A DNA stretch of 64,000 nucleotides from JAKZVK01 sp965261065 (lineage in GTDB: Bacteria; Acidobacteriota; Terriglobia; Bryobacterales; UBA6623), in NCBI GenBank assembly GCA_965261065.1, contig OZ253444.1:7998001-8062000 (forward strand), written 5' to 3'. A program made the position numbers and the translations under genes. The first letter of the stretch is position 1, and each line of letters opens with the position of its first letter. Below, piece after piece: positions 16,246 through 23,949 of the stretch. The notes under the pieces were generated by a model that searched no databases, was not told where the DNA came from, and saw only the letters and a list, made by a program, of their open reading frames with translations.

Positions 16246-17358
16246 ATGAGAATCACCGACGTTGAAGCGATCCACCTGCGCTTGCCCGATGTCGCCGAGC
16301 TCGCCGACGGTACGCAGGACGTCCTGGTCGTGCTGGTGCACACCGACGAGGGGGTGACGGGCATCGGCGAGGTCACCAGCCAGTCCTATGTTGCGAAAGC
16401 GGTCATCGAAGCGCCGCGCTCGGCCCAACGGCGGCATGGGCTGCGGCACATTCTGGTCGGGCAAGACCCGCTCGACGAGGAGCTCTGGGAGCGGATGTAT
16501 CACCACACCAACCGCTACGGACGCCGCGGCGTGGCGATCCACGCCATCAGCGGGGTGGACATCGCGCTGTGGGACATCCGCGGCAAGGTGGAGGGCAAGC
16601 CGCTCTACGAACTGCTTGGCGGCGGGTATCGCGACAGCGTCCGTGCATACGCCAGCTATCTGTTCGGCGACACGCCGGAAGGGACCGCCAAGCTGGCGCG
16701 GGACGCCATCGACCTGGGGTTAAGGGCGGTCAAGTTCGGCTGGGAGCCCTTCGGTAAAGATCCCGCCGTGGATGTCGCCCACATCGAAGCTGCCCGCGAT
16801 GTTCTTGGTGATGATCACGAGCTGATGGCGGACGCCGGTCACGCCTGGGATTGGAAAACGGCCCTTGAGCGGGCCAAGCTGTTCGAGCCCTTCCACCTTG
16901 GTTGGCTCGAGGAGCCCCTCAAGCAGGACGACCGCAAGGGGTATCAAGAGCTATGTCGTTGGTCGCCGGTGCCGATCGCCGCCGGGGAAGGAGATGTGAC
17001 GCACTGGGACTTCGAAGACCTGATCGAGCGTGGCCTGCATGTTGTTCAGCCCGATGTTGCCTTTTGCGGCGGCTTGACCGTGTGTAGGAAGGTTTCCGCG
17101 TTGGCCGAGGAGGCCGGGCGGCGCTGCGTGTCGCATTGCTTCAGCACGGGCATCAACCTCACCGCATCGTTGCACTGGATGGCGTCGACCCCGAACGGCG
17201 ACCTGGTTGAGTATTGCTTGCGGGAGTCGCCACTAATGCGCAAGCTCGTGAAAAACCTGCCGCCGCTCGAACAAGGACGCGTGCCCGTCCCGCAGGGCCC
17301 GGGCCTAGGCATCGAATTGGACGAGGAGATTATCGAGAAGTACAGGGTCTCGTATTAG
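16246..17358 (+). CDS. Enolase-superfamily (mandelate racemase/muconate lactonizing) enzyme, cytoplasmic
   Basis: A 370-residue enzyme without signal peptide, unlike the two related proteins in this window. The capping domain starts MRITDVEAIHLRLP and ends near SGVDIALWDIRGK. Catalytic elements in order are AVKFGWEPFGK (lysine strand), MADAGHAW (first metal Asp), WLEEPL (second ligand), AAGEGD (third ligand) and VSHCFSTG (histidine region), and the protein closes with GPGLGIELDEEIIEKY, typical of sugar-acid dehydratases of the mandelate racemase subgroup. All metal ligands are present, so it should be active. The substrate is probably an aldonic or uronic acid, but cannot be fixed from the sequence. 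It stands alone between IS copy 1 and the convergent hemE gene. Confidence 0.92.
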   Translation: MRITDVEAIHLRLPDVAELADGTQDVLVVLVHTDEGVTGIGEVTSQSYVAKAVIEAPRSAQRRHGLRHILVGQDPLDEELWERMYHHTNRYGRRGVAIHAISGVDIALWDIRGKVEGKPLYELLGGGYRDSVRAYASYLFGDTPEGTAKLARDAIDLGLRAVKFGWEPFGKDPAVDVAHIEAARDVLGDDHELMADAGHAWDWKTALERAKLFEPFHLGWLEEPLKQDDRKGYQELCRWSPVPIAAGEGDVTHWDFEDLIERGLHVVQPDVAFCGGLTVCRKVSALAEEAGRRCVSHCFSTGINLTASLHWMASTPNGDLVEYCLRESPLMRKLVKNLPPLEQGRVPVPQGPGLGIELDEEIIEKYRVSY

Positions 17359-17519
17359 CGAGGTCTGCGGCGTCAAACCGACCCGCGGCAATGTAGAAAC
17401 CGGGCCCGGAACGTCAGTGACGGGTCCGCTGCCTCAAAGCCGTCGGTCGGCAGCATGATCCCTCACTCGCGTTCGGGGCTTGCATGAGGAGATTCGCTTG
17501 GTCAACTGGCAAGGAGCCG

Positions 17520-18557
17520 CTAGTCGGCGGCGGCTGTCGCGGAGAACTCGCGTACCATCGCCACAACAGCTTTGACGTTCTCGACCGGCGTCTCGGGCAG
17601 GATACCGTGACCCAGATTGAAAATGAAGCCCGGACGGTCGCCCGCGTGGCGCAGAACGTCCTCGACCCGTGCACGCAGTTTCGGCAACGGCGCAAATAAC
17701 GCGACGGGGTCAAGGTTGCCTTGCACCGCTGCTTCGTAGCGGATGCGGCGCCAAGCGTCGTCGAGACGAATGCGCCAGTCGAGGCCCAACACTTCACCCC
17801 CTGCCTCGTGCAGCAGCTCGACGTAGCTGCTGCCGCCCGTGGAGAAGTAGATCACCGGCACACCGGTCGACTGGATCGCGCGCACTAGGATCCGGGTATA
17901 GGGCAGCACGCACTTTTCGTAGTCGCCCGGCGACAGCGCGCCTACCCAGCTATCGAAAATCTGGATCACCTCCGCCCCGTGGCTCACTTGGCTCGCGGCG
18001 AACGGCACCACCACCTCGACGATCTTTTCCATCAGCCGCTGCCAGGTCTTTGGATCGGAGTACAGCAACTTTTTCGCCTGAAGATAGTGGCGCGAGCCGC
18101 CGCCCTCGATCATGTAGCTGGCGAGCGTGAACGGGGCCCCGACGAACCCGATCACGGGTACGCGCCCGCCGAGCAGGCCCTTGGCTTCCTGGATGGCCTC
18201 GCCGACGTAGTTGAGTTGGTCGACGTCGCGCGTGTTCAGCGCGTCGACGGCCCCGGTGGTTCGTATCGGGTTGTGGATCACTGGGCCGTCGCCGGCGACG
18301 AATTCGAGTTTGAGGCCCATCGGTTCCAGGGGAAGGAGCAAGTCGGCAAAGATGATGGCGGCGTCGACATCGAGGACTTCGATGGGCTGCAGCGTTACCT
18401 CAGCCGCTAGTCTCGGGGTCTTGCAGATCTCGAGAATGGAATGGTCCGCGCGAAGCCGGCGATACTCCGGCATGTAGCGTCCTGCCTGCCGCATGAACCA
18501 CACGGGCGTGCGGTCAACGGGATGCCGCCCGCAGGCATCAAGAAGGCGAGCAACCAT
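17520..18557 (-). CDS. hemE: Uroporphyrinogen decarboxylase
   Basis: HemE removes the four acetate carboxyls of uroporphyrinogen III to give coproporphyrinogen III in heme biosynthesis, in the cytoplasm. The 345-residue product starts MVARLLDACGRHPVDRTPVWFMRQAGRYMPEYR, which includes the family signature and the arginine/aspartate substrate-binding residues; other landmarks are FADLLLPLEPMG, GFVGAPFTLASYMIEGGGS, FDSWVGALSP, YFSTGG and NLGHGILPETP. The frame is open further upstream, to 18692, but family alignment places the start at the ATG at 18557. No other heme genes are adjacent. A small conserved-looking gene lies just upstream on the same strand. Confidence 0.95.
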   Translation of the reverse strand: MVARLLDACGRHPVDRTPVWFMRQAGRYMPEYRRLRADHSILEICKTPRLAAEVTLQPIEVLDVDAAIIFADLLLPLEPMGLKLEFVAGDGPVIHNPIRTTGAVDALNTRDVDQLNYVGEAIQEAKGLLGGRVPVIGFVGAPFTLASYMIEGGGSRHYLQAKKLLYSDPKTWQRLMEKIVEVVVPFAASQVSHGAEVIQIFDSWVGALSPGDYEKCVLPYTRILVRAIQSTGVPVIYFSTGGSSYVELLHEAGGEVLGLDWRIRLDDAWRRIRYEAAVQGNLDPVALFAPLPKLRARVEDVLRHAGDRPGFIFNLGHGILPETPVENVKAVVAMVREFSATAAAD

Positions 18558-18603
18558 CCATAGACTATAACAAGCGTCTGCGGCGAATCCTGTATTACGG
18601 CCC

Positions 18604-18825
18604 TTATCGCGACGGATCGTCCGGCGGGAACGCGTCGTCGTGAACGCGGCCCGCCGCTTTCTCGGCGCGGGCCTCGAACCCAATCGTCGCATTGATCGTG
18701 AGACAAACGTCGTAGCCTTCCTTCTTGATCTCGCCGATCACTTGAGCGATGCTCTCGGATTCCGACAGCGTGTCGTTGATCGCGTTGTCGAGCTCCTGCA
18801 TCAGCGCTTTGAGTCGTTCGTCCAC
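18604..18825 (-). CDS. Small hypothetical protein upstream of hemE
   Basis: A 73-residue acidic protein, MDERLKALMQELDNAINDTLSES-type, with a helical first half and a strand-like second half (GYDVCLTINATIGFEARAE). It resembles short uncharacterised proteins of acidobacteria with an ALxESLSESxxIAEAIGEIKxxGYDV pattern, as I recall it. It has a GGACGAGCC-type sequence before the ATG. It lies 46 bases upstream of hemE on the same strand, so it may be co-transcribed. No function is known. Confidence 0.6.
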   Translation of the reverse strand: MDERLKALMQELDNAINDTLSESESIAQVIGEIKKEGYDVCLTINATIGFEARAEKAAGRVHDDAFPPDDPSR

Positions 18826-18985
18826 TGGGCTCGTCCTTTCGATACGGACGTCTACGTATTAGATGCGCGCGCGCGTCGGAGGACCGCTCTGTTCGTCGCG
18901 CCGACGCGGCATCCCCGAGTGCGCCCCAACTATCGTTGAATCCGTTGATGCTTCAACTGAGCGCGTGCCGCCGTCCTGCCAAGGA

Positions 18986-20137
18986 CTACATGCTTTTCCG
19001 CCACAGCGCCCAAAGCCGATCCATCAGTCCGAGAGGCGGTTCCCGCGGTGGCTCGGCCGTGACGAAGCGAATCGGCGGGGGCGGGGGCCTCGCCGGTTTT
19101 TCGTCCACGCGGTAGACCCGGTATTTGAGGAGAACGTAGGTCCGTTCGACCCGCTTCCCTTTCTTCTCGACAACGATCGTGAACCCGGGCCCCGTGCCGC
19201 GCTGCGCCTCGACCTTCTCATGAATGCGCACGGGCAAGTACCCTGTCAGGTTCCGCTCGAGCTTGATCGTTTCATAGGACTGGCGGCGGCGGCTCCACAT
19301 GAACACGCGAATCTGGTCGAATTCATGCGGCTGCTTGCTCCGTGTGATCTGGGTCCACAACCAGGTTTTCTTGGGCTTCTGCAGGCGCGGATCTTCGACT
19401 TCGTCGAGCGCGAAGTAGGACGTGATGCGCCGCCGCTCGGCGTATTGCTTGACCTCGTCAGGAATTGCCGAGTACATGCCGGTCGTGAGCACCCAGCCGG
19501 CCTGGCCGTTCGTGGTTCGGACCAGATACCAATCATCGAGCCCGGTCGGCGCCGGGGGCGGCCTCCCTTCTTGCCGGGCATGCGGCAGGCGGTCGACCAA
19601 GCGGTGCCGCAACAGTGCGGCGTCTTCATCCTCGCGGAGCTGATAGGTCGTCGGGGACCAGCGATAGGGCTCAAGATGCACGTTGAGCGTATACAGCGCC
19701 CGCAACGTGCCCTGACCTGGCTCGGCGCGTGTCTGGTCGCGAAGCTGCGCCATCATCTGCCGCAGTGCCGGTGTTGCCAGGCGGGTATCCCGCGTCCAGC
19801 CCACCGCACCCGATGAAGTCCGGACCTTGACGAATCGGCGGCGGCGCGCGATGATCTCGACGCGTTCGCCCAGGTCGAGGGTGGCCACGACCGGGGCCTC
19901 TCGCTTCAGCTCGCTTCGTAACCCGACGCCTTTGCGGGCGACGAAGGTTTCCTCTACTTGTGGCGCCGTAGGCTGGTTCGAGCAGGTGCTCAGCAGCGCT
20001 GTGCAGACGAGTGCGGCGACGGCGGCGAGCAGCCGCCGGGGTGTCTTCTCGCGATGAGTCCAGGCGCGGCGGGAACGAAATGGGCCGTTTTGTGTCCCGC
20101 CGTGGGATCGACAGTATGATAGTAACGAGTCGAACAT
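18986..20137 (-). CDS. SH3b-domain lipoprotein
   Basis: A protein of about 380 residues with a lipoprotein signal (RRLLAAVAALVCTALLSTC, lipobox LSTC, lipidated Cys encoded at about 19984) followed by a bacterial SH3 domain (FVARKGVGLRSELKREAPVVATLDLGERVEIIARR, then VKVRTSSGAVGWTRDTRL). A second SH3-like stretch occurs at WYLVRTTNGQAGWVLTTGMY. The C-terminal half is a beta-rich domain I do not recognise. SH3b domains usually bind peptidoglycan or stabilise envelope proteins. The start is uncertain: ATG at 20137 gives an unusually long, arginine-rich leader that overlaps the divergent gene's start, and there is no ATG, GTG or TTG closer to the signal peptide. Confidence 0.78.
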   Translation of the reverse strand: MFDSLLSYCRSHGGTQNGPFRSRRAWTHREKTPRRLLAAVAALVCTALLSTCSNQPTAPQVEETFVARKGVGLRSELKREAPVVATLDLGERVEIIARRRRFVKVRTSSGAVGWTRDTRLATPALRQMMAQLRDQTRAEPGQGTLRALYTLNVHLEPYRWSPTTYQLREDEDAALLRHRLVDRLPHARQEGRPPPAPTGLDDWYLVRTTNGQAGWVLTTGMYSAIPDEVKQYAERRRITSYFALDEVEDPRLQKPKKTWLWTQITRSKQPHEFDQIRVFMWSRRRQSYETIKLERNLTGYLPVRIHEKVEAQRGTGPGFTIVVEKKGKRVERTYVLLKYRVYRVDEKPARPPPPPIRFVTAEPPREPPLGLMDRLWALWRKSM

Positions 20138-20402
20138 GCCTGAGAATGACGAGGCCACTGTGCCGGAGGCGGCCGGGCGTCTGCCGCTCCAGACATCGTC
20201 GCTTCGTTGCGGCGACTGCCTGACGGAGCTGCCGCCGGATGCTTCCGAGCAACCACCGTCAGCGGCGGCTGCCCCGGATTCTTATTGTCCCCGTTGTGTC
20301 CAAGCTGTGGCCACTCCACTCGTATGCCGATTCTGTGGTTCGATGATCTGTCCCGTCTGCGGCTCACCGGTCGAAATGGCGGATGAACTCGGGATCGGAT
20401 AG
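20136..20402 (+). CDS. Small zinc-ribbon protein
   Basis: An 88-residue protein with four pairs of cysteines: CGDC, CPRC, CRFC and CPVC, the last three within about 30 residues, so it probably folds as one or two zinc ribbons. The C-terminus (PVEMADELGIG) resembles the ends of small zinc-ribbon proteins seen in acidobacterial genomes. There is no DNA-binding or catalytic domain visible. A TATGAT hexamer at 20115-20120 is a good -10 element for this gene. It ends 8 bases before the FprA-like gene on the same strand, so the two are probably one transcript. Confidence 0.72.
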   Translation: MPENDEATVPEAAGRLPLQTSSLRCGDCLTELPPDASEQPPSAAAAPDSYCPRCVQAVATPLVCRFCGSMICPVCGSPVEMADELGIG

Positions 20403-20410
20403 GGGGAATC

Positions 20411-21844
20411 ATGTCTCATGGAACAACTGAATACCCTTTGCGCGTGGCCGTCGTTGGCGCCGGCCCGGCCGGGTTTTACGTCTTGCGGCACCTTTTCAAC
20501 AGTAGTCTTGGCGTCGCCGGCCACGGTGGGAGCCCCTCCATTCGCGTGGACATGTTCGATCGTCTGCCGACACCCTTCGGATTAGTGCGTCAGGGCGTCG
20601 CCCCCGACCATCCCAAGATCAAGTCGGTCACCAGGGTCTACCAGAAGCTGGCCCGCGATCCCCGCTACCGCTTCTTCGGTGACGTGGAGTTTGGCAAGGA
20701 TGTTGACTTCGACGACCTTCGCGCCCGCTATCACCAGATCGTGCTTGCTGCCGGAGCCCAAGGGGACCGCCGCCTGAACATTCACGGGGAAGATCTGGCG
20801 GGCAGCCACTCGGCCGCGGAGTTCGTCGCCTGGTACAACGGCCACCCGGACTTCTCCGGCAAGCAGTTCGATCTCAGCCGTCCGAGCGCGGTGGTAGTCG
20901 GGGTAGGCAATGTCGCCGTGGACGTCGCTCGCATCCTTTGCCTCAGCCCCGAAGAGTTGACGCCGACCGACGTGGCCGACTACGCACTCGACACTCTCCG
21001 CGGGAGCGGCGTGCGGGACGTTCATCTCCTGGGCCGTCGGGGGCCGGCCCAGGCCGCCTTTACGAGCGCCGAGCTGTCGGAGTTGGGCGACCTGGCCGAG
21101 GCGGAGACCGTGGCGATGCTAGACCCCGGCGAAACGGAGCACCTCTGCATGAACCTCGATCAACTCCAGGACCCGGTCACTGCGCGAAAGATTGGGATCC
21201 TGAGGCGGTACGCTCGCCCTCCGGACCCGGCGAAGCCGAAGAAGTTGATCATTCGCTTCCTCGTGTCTCCGGTCGAGATCCTGGGGGATGAGAACGGCCA
21301 TGTGCGCGGCGTACGCCTCGAGAAGAACGAGTGCTACACGGGCGAGTCGGGCGCAACTCATTTCCGGCCCACCGGCCGATACGAGACGATCGAGGCGGGC
21401 CTCGTGCTCCGCGCCGTGGGGTACCGTGGCGTGCGGCTCCCGGGTCTGCCGTTTGATGCGGACGTAGGCGTGATTCCCAGTCGCCAGGGCCGCGTTGTCG
21501 ATTCGGCCACCGGTGAGCCGCTGCCGGGCGTTTATGTCAGCGGCTGGATCAAGCGCGGGCCGACCGGCCTGATCGGGACCAACAACGGCGACGCCAAGGA
21601 AACCGTCGAGCGCATGCTGGAGGACCTGTCGAAAGGCGTCCTGATCGAGCCGTCTCAGTCAAATCCCGACGAAATCACAAAGTTGATCGAGGACCGCGGA
21701 GCGCGATTCATCACCTTCGATGACTGGGAGGAATTGGACACGCTCGAGAGGGTCCGCGGCATGCCCGTCGACCGTCCGCGCGTCAAGTTCACTCATTGGG
21801 AGGAGTTTCTCAACGTCCTCGAGGCGCTCGAGCCTCCGTCGTAG
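20411..21844 (+). CDS. Ferredoxin/adrenodoxin-type NADP reductase (FprA-like)
   Basis: This 477-residue flavoenzyme matches the adrenodoxin reductase/FprA family, which moves electrons between NADPH and ferredoxin. The FAD site is VAVVGAGPAGFYVLRHL near residue 12; DRLPTPFGLVRQGVAPDHPKIKSV is the family signature; the NADP fold is VVVGVGNVAVDVARIL near residue 162; the C-terminal FAD contact is GWIKRGPTGLIGTNNGDAKETV. The C-terminal 60 residues (FDDWEELDTLERVRG onward) are the usual extension. The upstream zinc-ribbon gene is 8 bases away. No ferredoxin gene is visible nearby, so the redox partner must be elsewhere. Confidence 0.92.
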   Translation: MSHGTTEYPLRVAVVGAGPAGFYVLRHLFNSSLGVAGHGGSPSIRVDMFDRLPTPFGLVRQGVAPDHPKIKSVTRVYQKLARDPRYRFFGDVEFGKDVDFDDLRARYHQIVLAAGAQGDRRLNIHGEDLAGSHSAAEFVAWYNGHPDFSGKQFDLSRPSAVVVGVGNVAVDVARILCLSPEELTPTDVADYALDTLRGSGVRDVHLLGRRGPAQAAFTSAELSELGDLAEAETVAMLDPGETEHLCMNLDQLQDPVTARKIGILRRYARPPDPAKPKKLIIRFLVSPVEILGDENGHVRGVRLEKNECYTGESGATHFRPTGRYETIEAGLVLRAVGYRGVRLPGLPFDADVGVIPSRQGRVVDSATGEPLPGVYVSGWIKRGPTGLIGTNNGDAKETVERMLEDLSKGVLIEPSQSNPDEITKLIEDRGARFITFDDWEELDTLERVRGMPVDRPRVKFTHWEEFLNVLEALEPPS

Positions 21845-21867
21845 GAGGCCCGCAACCGGCCAAGAGT

Positions 21868-22104
21868 TCAAATGCTGATGACCGGACACGGGGACTCGCG
21901 AACGATCCCGTAGGCGTGGGTGGCGAGCCTGCTGGAGGTGTCCGAGGCGTGACCGCGACCGATGATCAGCACCTAGGGCAGGCCCGGGACCACATGCGCG
22001 AAGGTCAGCGCGGCCTCGAATCGATCAACCAGCGCGACGGCATAACGCGCTGCAGCCGCGCACAGGCGTGAGAAATCAACGGGAACCAGAACGTGGCGAA
22101 TCAT
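21868..22104 (-). pseudogene. Universal stress protein (UspA) fragment with internal stop
   Basis: A 79-codon frame on the minus strand reads MIRHVLVPVDFSRLCAAAAR, ...LTFAHVVPGLP, then an amber codon at 21973-21975, then VLIIGRGHASDTSS, ATHAYGIVRESPCPVISI and TGA. The first half is the N-terminal strand-helix of UspA and the second its C-terminal strand with the GRG motif and the CPV ending. Intact UspA domains need about 140 residues, so the middle is deleted as well as interrupted. It lies convergent to the FprA-like gene and next to IS copy 2. Confidence 0.75.
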
Positions 22105-22264
22105 GATGTCGGGTCGGCCTATCTTCGTCATCCTAACCCGCCGATCCAGTCATGCGATACCGGGGGCGAGACATCGGAGAGTCGAGCCACGGTGACCCCA
22201 CGGCCGCCGTGCCGTGCAACCTGGTGCGGATGCCCGATGCGGCTGCCCGATGCGTGCGGATGCA

Positions 22265-23862
22265 TGTTGAAGCCCAATGATAATGTCCCCTTGAACGCCC
22301 AATAGAAATGTCCCCTACTCTGAGGCTCCGAAGGAGGAGCCGAGAGTGGGAAGGACATGGATGAGTGCCAAGGAGTTGAGGCGCGGCGAAATGCTGAGCC
22401 GAGTGAAACGAGGGGAACTGAAGTTGACCGAAGCCGCCGAGCTGCTGGAGGTCAGCTACCGCCATGCGAAGCGTCTGAAGAAGCGTTACCGTGCGGGCGG
22501 GGCCAAGGCTTTGGTGCACGGTAACGTCGGCCGTGCTTCGAACCGAGCCGATCAGAAGCGACGCCAGCAGGTTCTCGAGTTGGTGCGCGAGAACTATGCG
22601 GGCGAGGGGCACGAGCGCTTCGGGCCGACGCTGGCGTCGGAACATCTGGCAGCCGACCACGGCCTGGAAGTGCCGCGCGAAACACTGCGGCGCTGGATGC
22701 TCGCCGCGGGTCTGTGGAGCCGCCGTCGCAAGCGCCAACCGCATCGCACCCGGCGCCAACGCAAAGCGCACTTCGGCGAGCTGATTCAACTCGACGGTTC
22801 GCACCACCACTGGCTGGAAGAACGCGGTCCGAAAGCCTGTCTGATGAACTTCGTCGATGACGCGACCGGTGTGGCGCTGTGCCGTTTCTCGGACCAGGAA
22901 ACGACCTGGGCCGCGGCCGATCTGCTCGCAGCCTGGGTACGTCAACACGGCGTTCCCAAGGCGTTGTACTGCGACTGTAAAAACGTCTACCAGCGCCAGC
23001 CGACGTCGCGGGAAGCGCTGGCAGGCATCAAGCCCGAGACGCAGTTCGGGCGCATGTGTGCCAAGCTCGGCATTACGATCATGGCGGCTTCCTCGCCGCA
23101 AGCCAAGGGCCGAGTGGAGCGCCATCACGGCACGCACCAAGACCGCCTGATCAAGAAGATGCGGCTGCGCGGGATCGTCGAGTACGAGGCGGCGAACCGT
23201 TATCTCGACGAGGAGTATTTGGCCGAGCACAACGAGCGCTTCGCCTGTGAGCCGGCGGCGGCAGCGGACTTTCACCAGGCGCTCCCCCGCGGCACCGAGC
23301 TGCGAGGGGTGTTCTGTTGCGAGTACGAACGGGTGGTGAGCAACGACCGGGTGGTGCGTTTCGAGAATCGTTGTTTGCAGTTGAAGCCGAAACGCAACCA
23401 GGGCGTGGGGGCGGGGGCACGGGTGACGGTCCAACAGTGGCGCGATGAGAGCTTGCAGGTGAGGTTTGACGGGCACGAGATCGAGCACGACGTGATCGCC
23501 ACGCCGACGCCACAGCTGCGGACGAAGCCAGCACCACAGCAGCGTCCGGGGGGCGGGCGCAAGCCGGCGGCGGACCACCCCTGGCGGCGAGCTGTGTTAC
23601 GGAAAAAACGGGCTGCGAATACATAAGAGGGCTGTGGAAATGCCGGGTCGGATGGAAAGCGTGGAAAATCTCTCGAGGCAGCAGTACCGGGTTCGAGGAG
23701 CGGTGGATGGTTTTCCACCCTTCCCACCGCCCCTTGGAAATCGCTACGCGATTCCCACAGTTCCACAGCCCCGACGACGACGATATCTCTCCTACGAACA
23801 AGAAACACAAGGGGACACTTCTATCGAGCTACCGAGGGGGACATTTCTATTGGGCGTTGACA
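22265..23862 (+). mobile_element. ISNCY/IS1202-like insertion sequence, copy 2 (1598 bp)
   Basis: Same ends and length as copies 1 and 3, in plus orientation. It is flanked by a 17-bp direct repeat (CGATGCGTGCGGATGCA at 22248-22264 and 23863-23879). It sits between the Usp fragment and the SBBP-repeat gene, 87 bases before the likely start of that gene, so it may supply or remove upstream control sequences. Confidence 0.95.
22346..23626 (+). CDS. ISNCY (IS1202 group) transposase, copy 2
   Basis: A 426-residue DDE transposase, almost identical to copies 1 and 3. Copy-specific differences are GEMLSRV for GEVLSRV near the N-terminus and, notably, ALYCDCKN for ALYCDWKN, a Trp-to-Cys change next to the second catalytic Asp. 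The DDE residues themselves are kept (LDGSHHHW, CDCKN, VERHHG). The change might weaken this copy, but that is inference. Frame intact. Confidence 0.92.
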   Translation: MGRTWMSAKELRRGEMLSRVKRGELKLTEAAELLEVSYRHAKRLKKRYRAGGAKALVHGNVGRASNRADQKRRQQVLELVRENYAGEGHERFGPTLASEHLAADHGLEVPRETLRRWMLAAGLWSRRRKRQPHRTRRQRKAHFGELIQLDGSHHHWLEERGPKACLMNFVDDATGVALCRFSDQETTWAAADLLAAWVRQHGVPKALYCDCKNVYQRQPTSREALAGIKPETQFGRMCAKLGITIMAASSPQAKGRVERHHGTHQDRLIKKMRLRGIVEYEAANRYLDEEYLAEHNERFACEPAAAADFHQALPRGTELRGVFCCEYERVVSNDRVVRFENRCLQLKPKRNQGVGAGARVTVQQWRDESLQVRFDGHEIEHDVIATPTPQLRTKPAPQQRPGGGRKPAADHPWRRAVLRKKRAANT

Positions 23863-23949
23863 CGATGCGTGCGGATGCATAGCGCCTTTCGATATCCTGT
23901 AGGCACGCTGCCGAGACTGTCGACGTCACGCGCCAGGAAAGACCCCACC

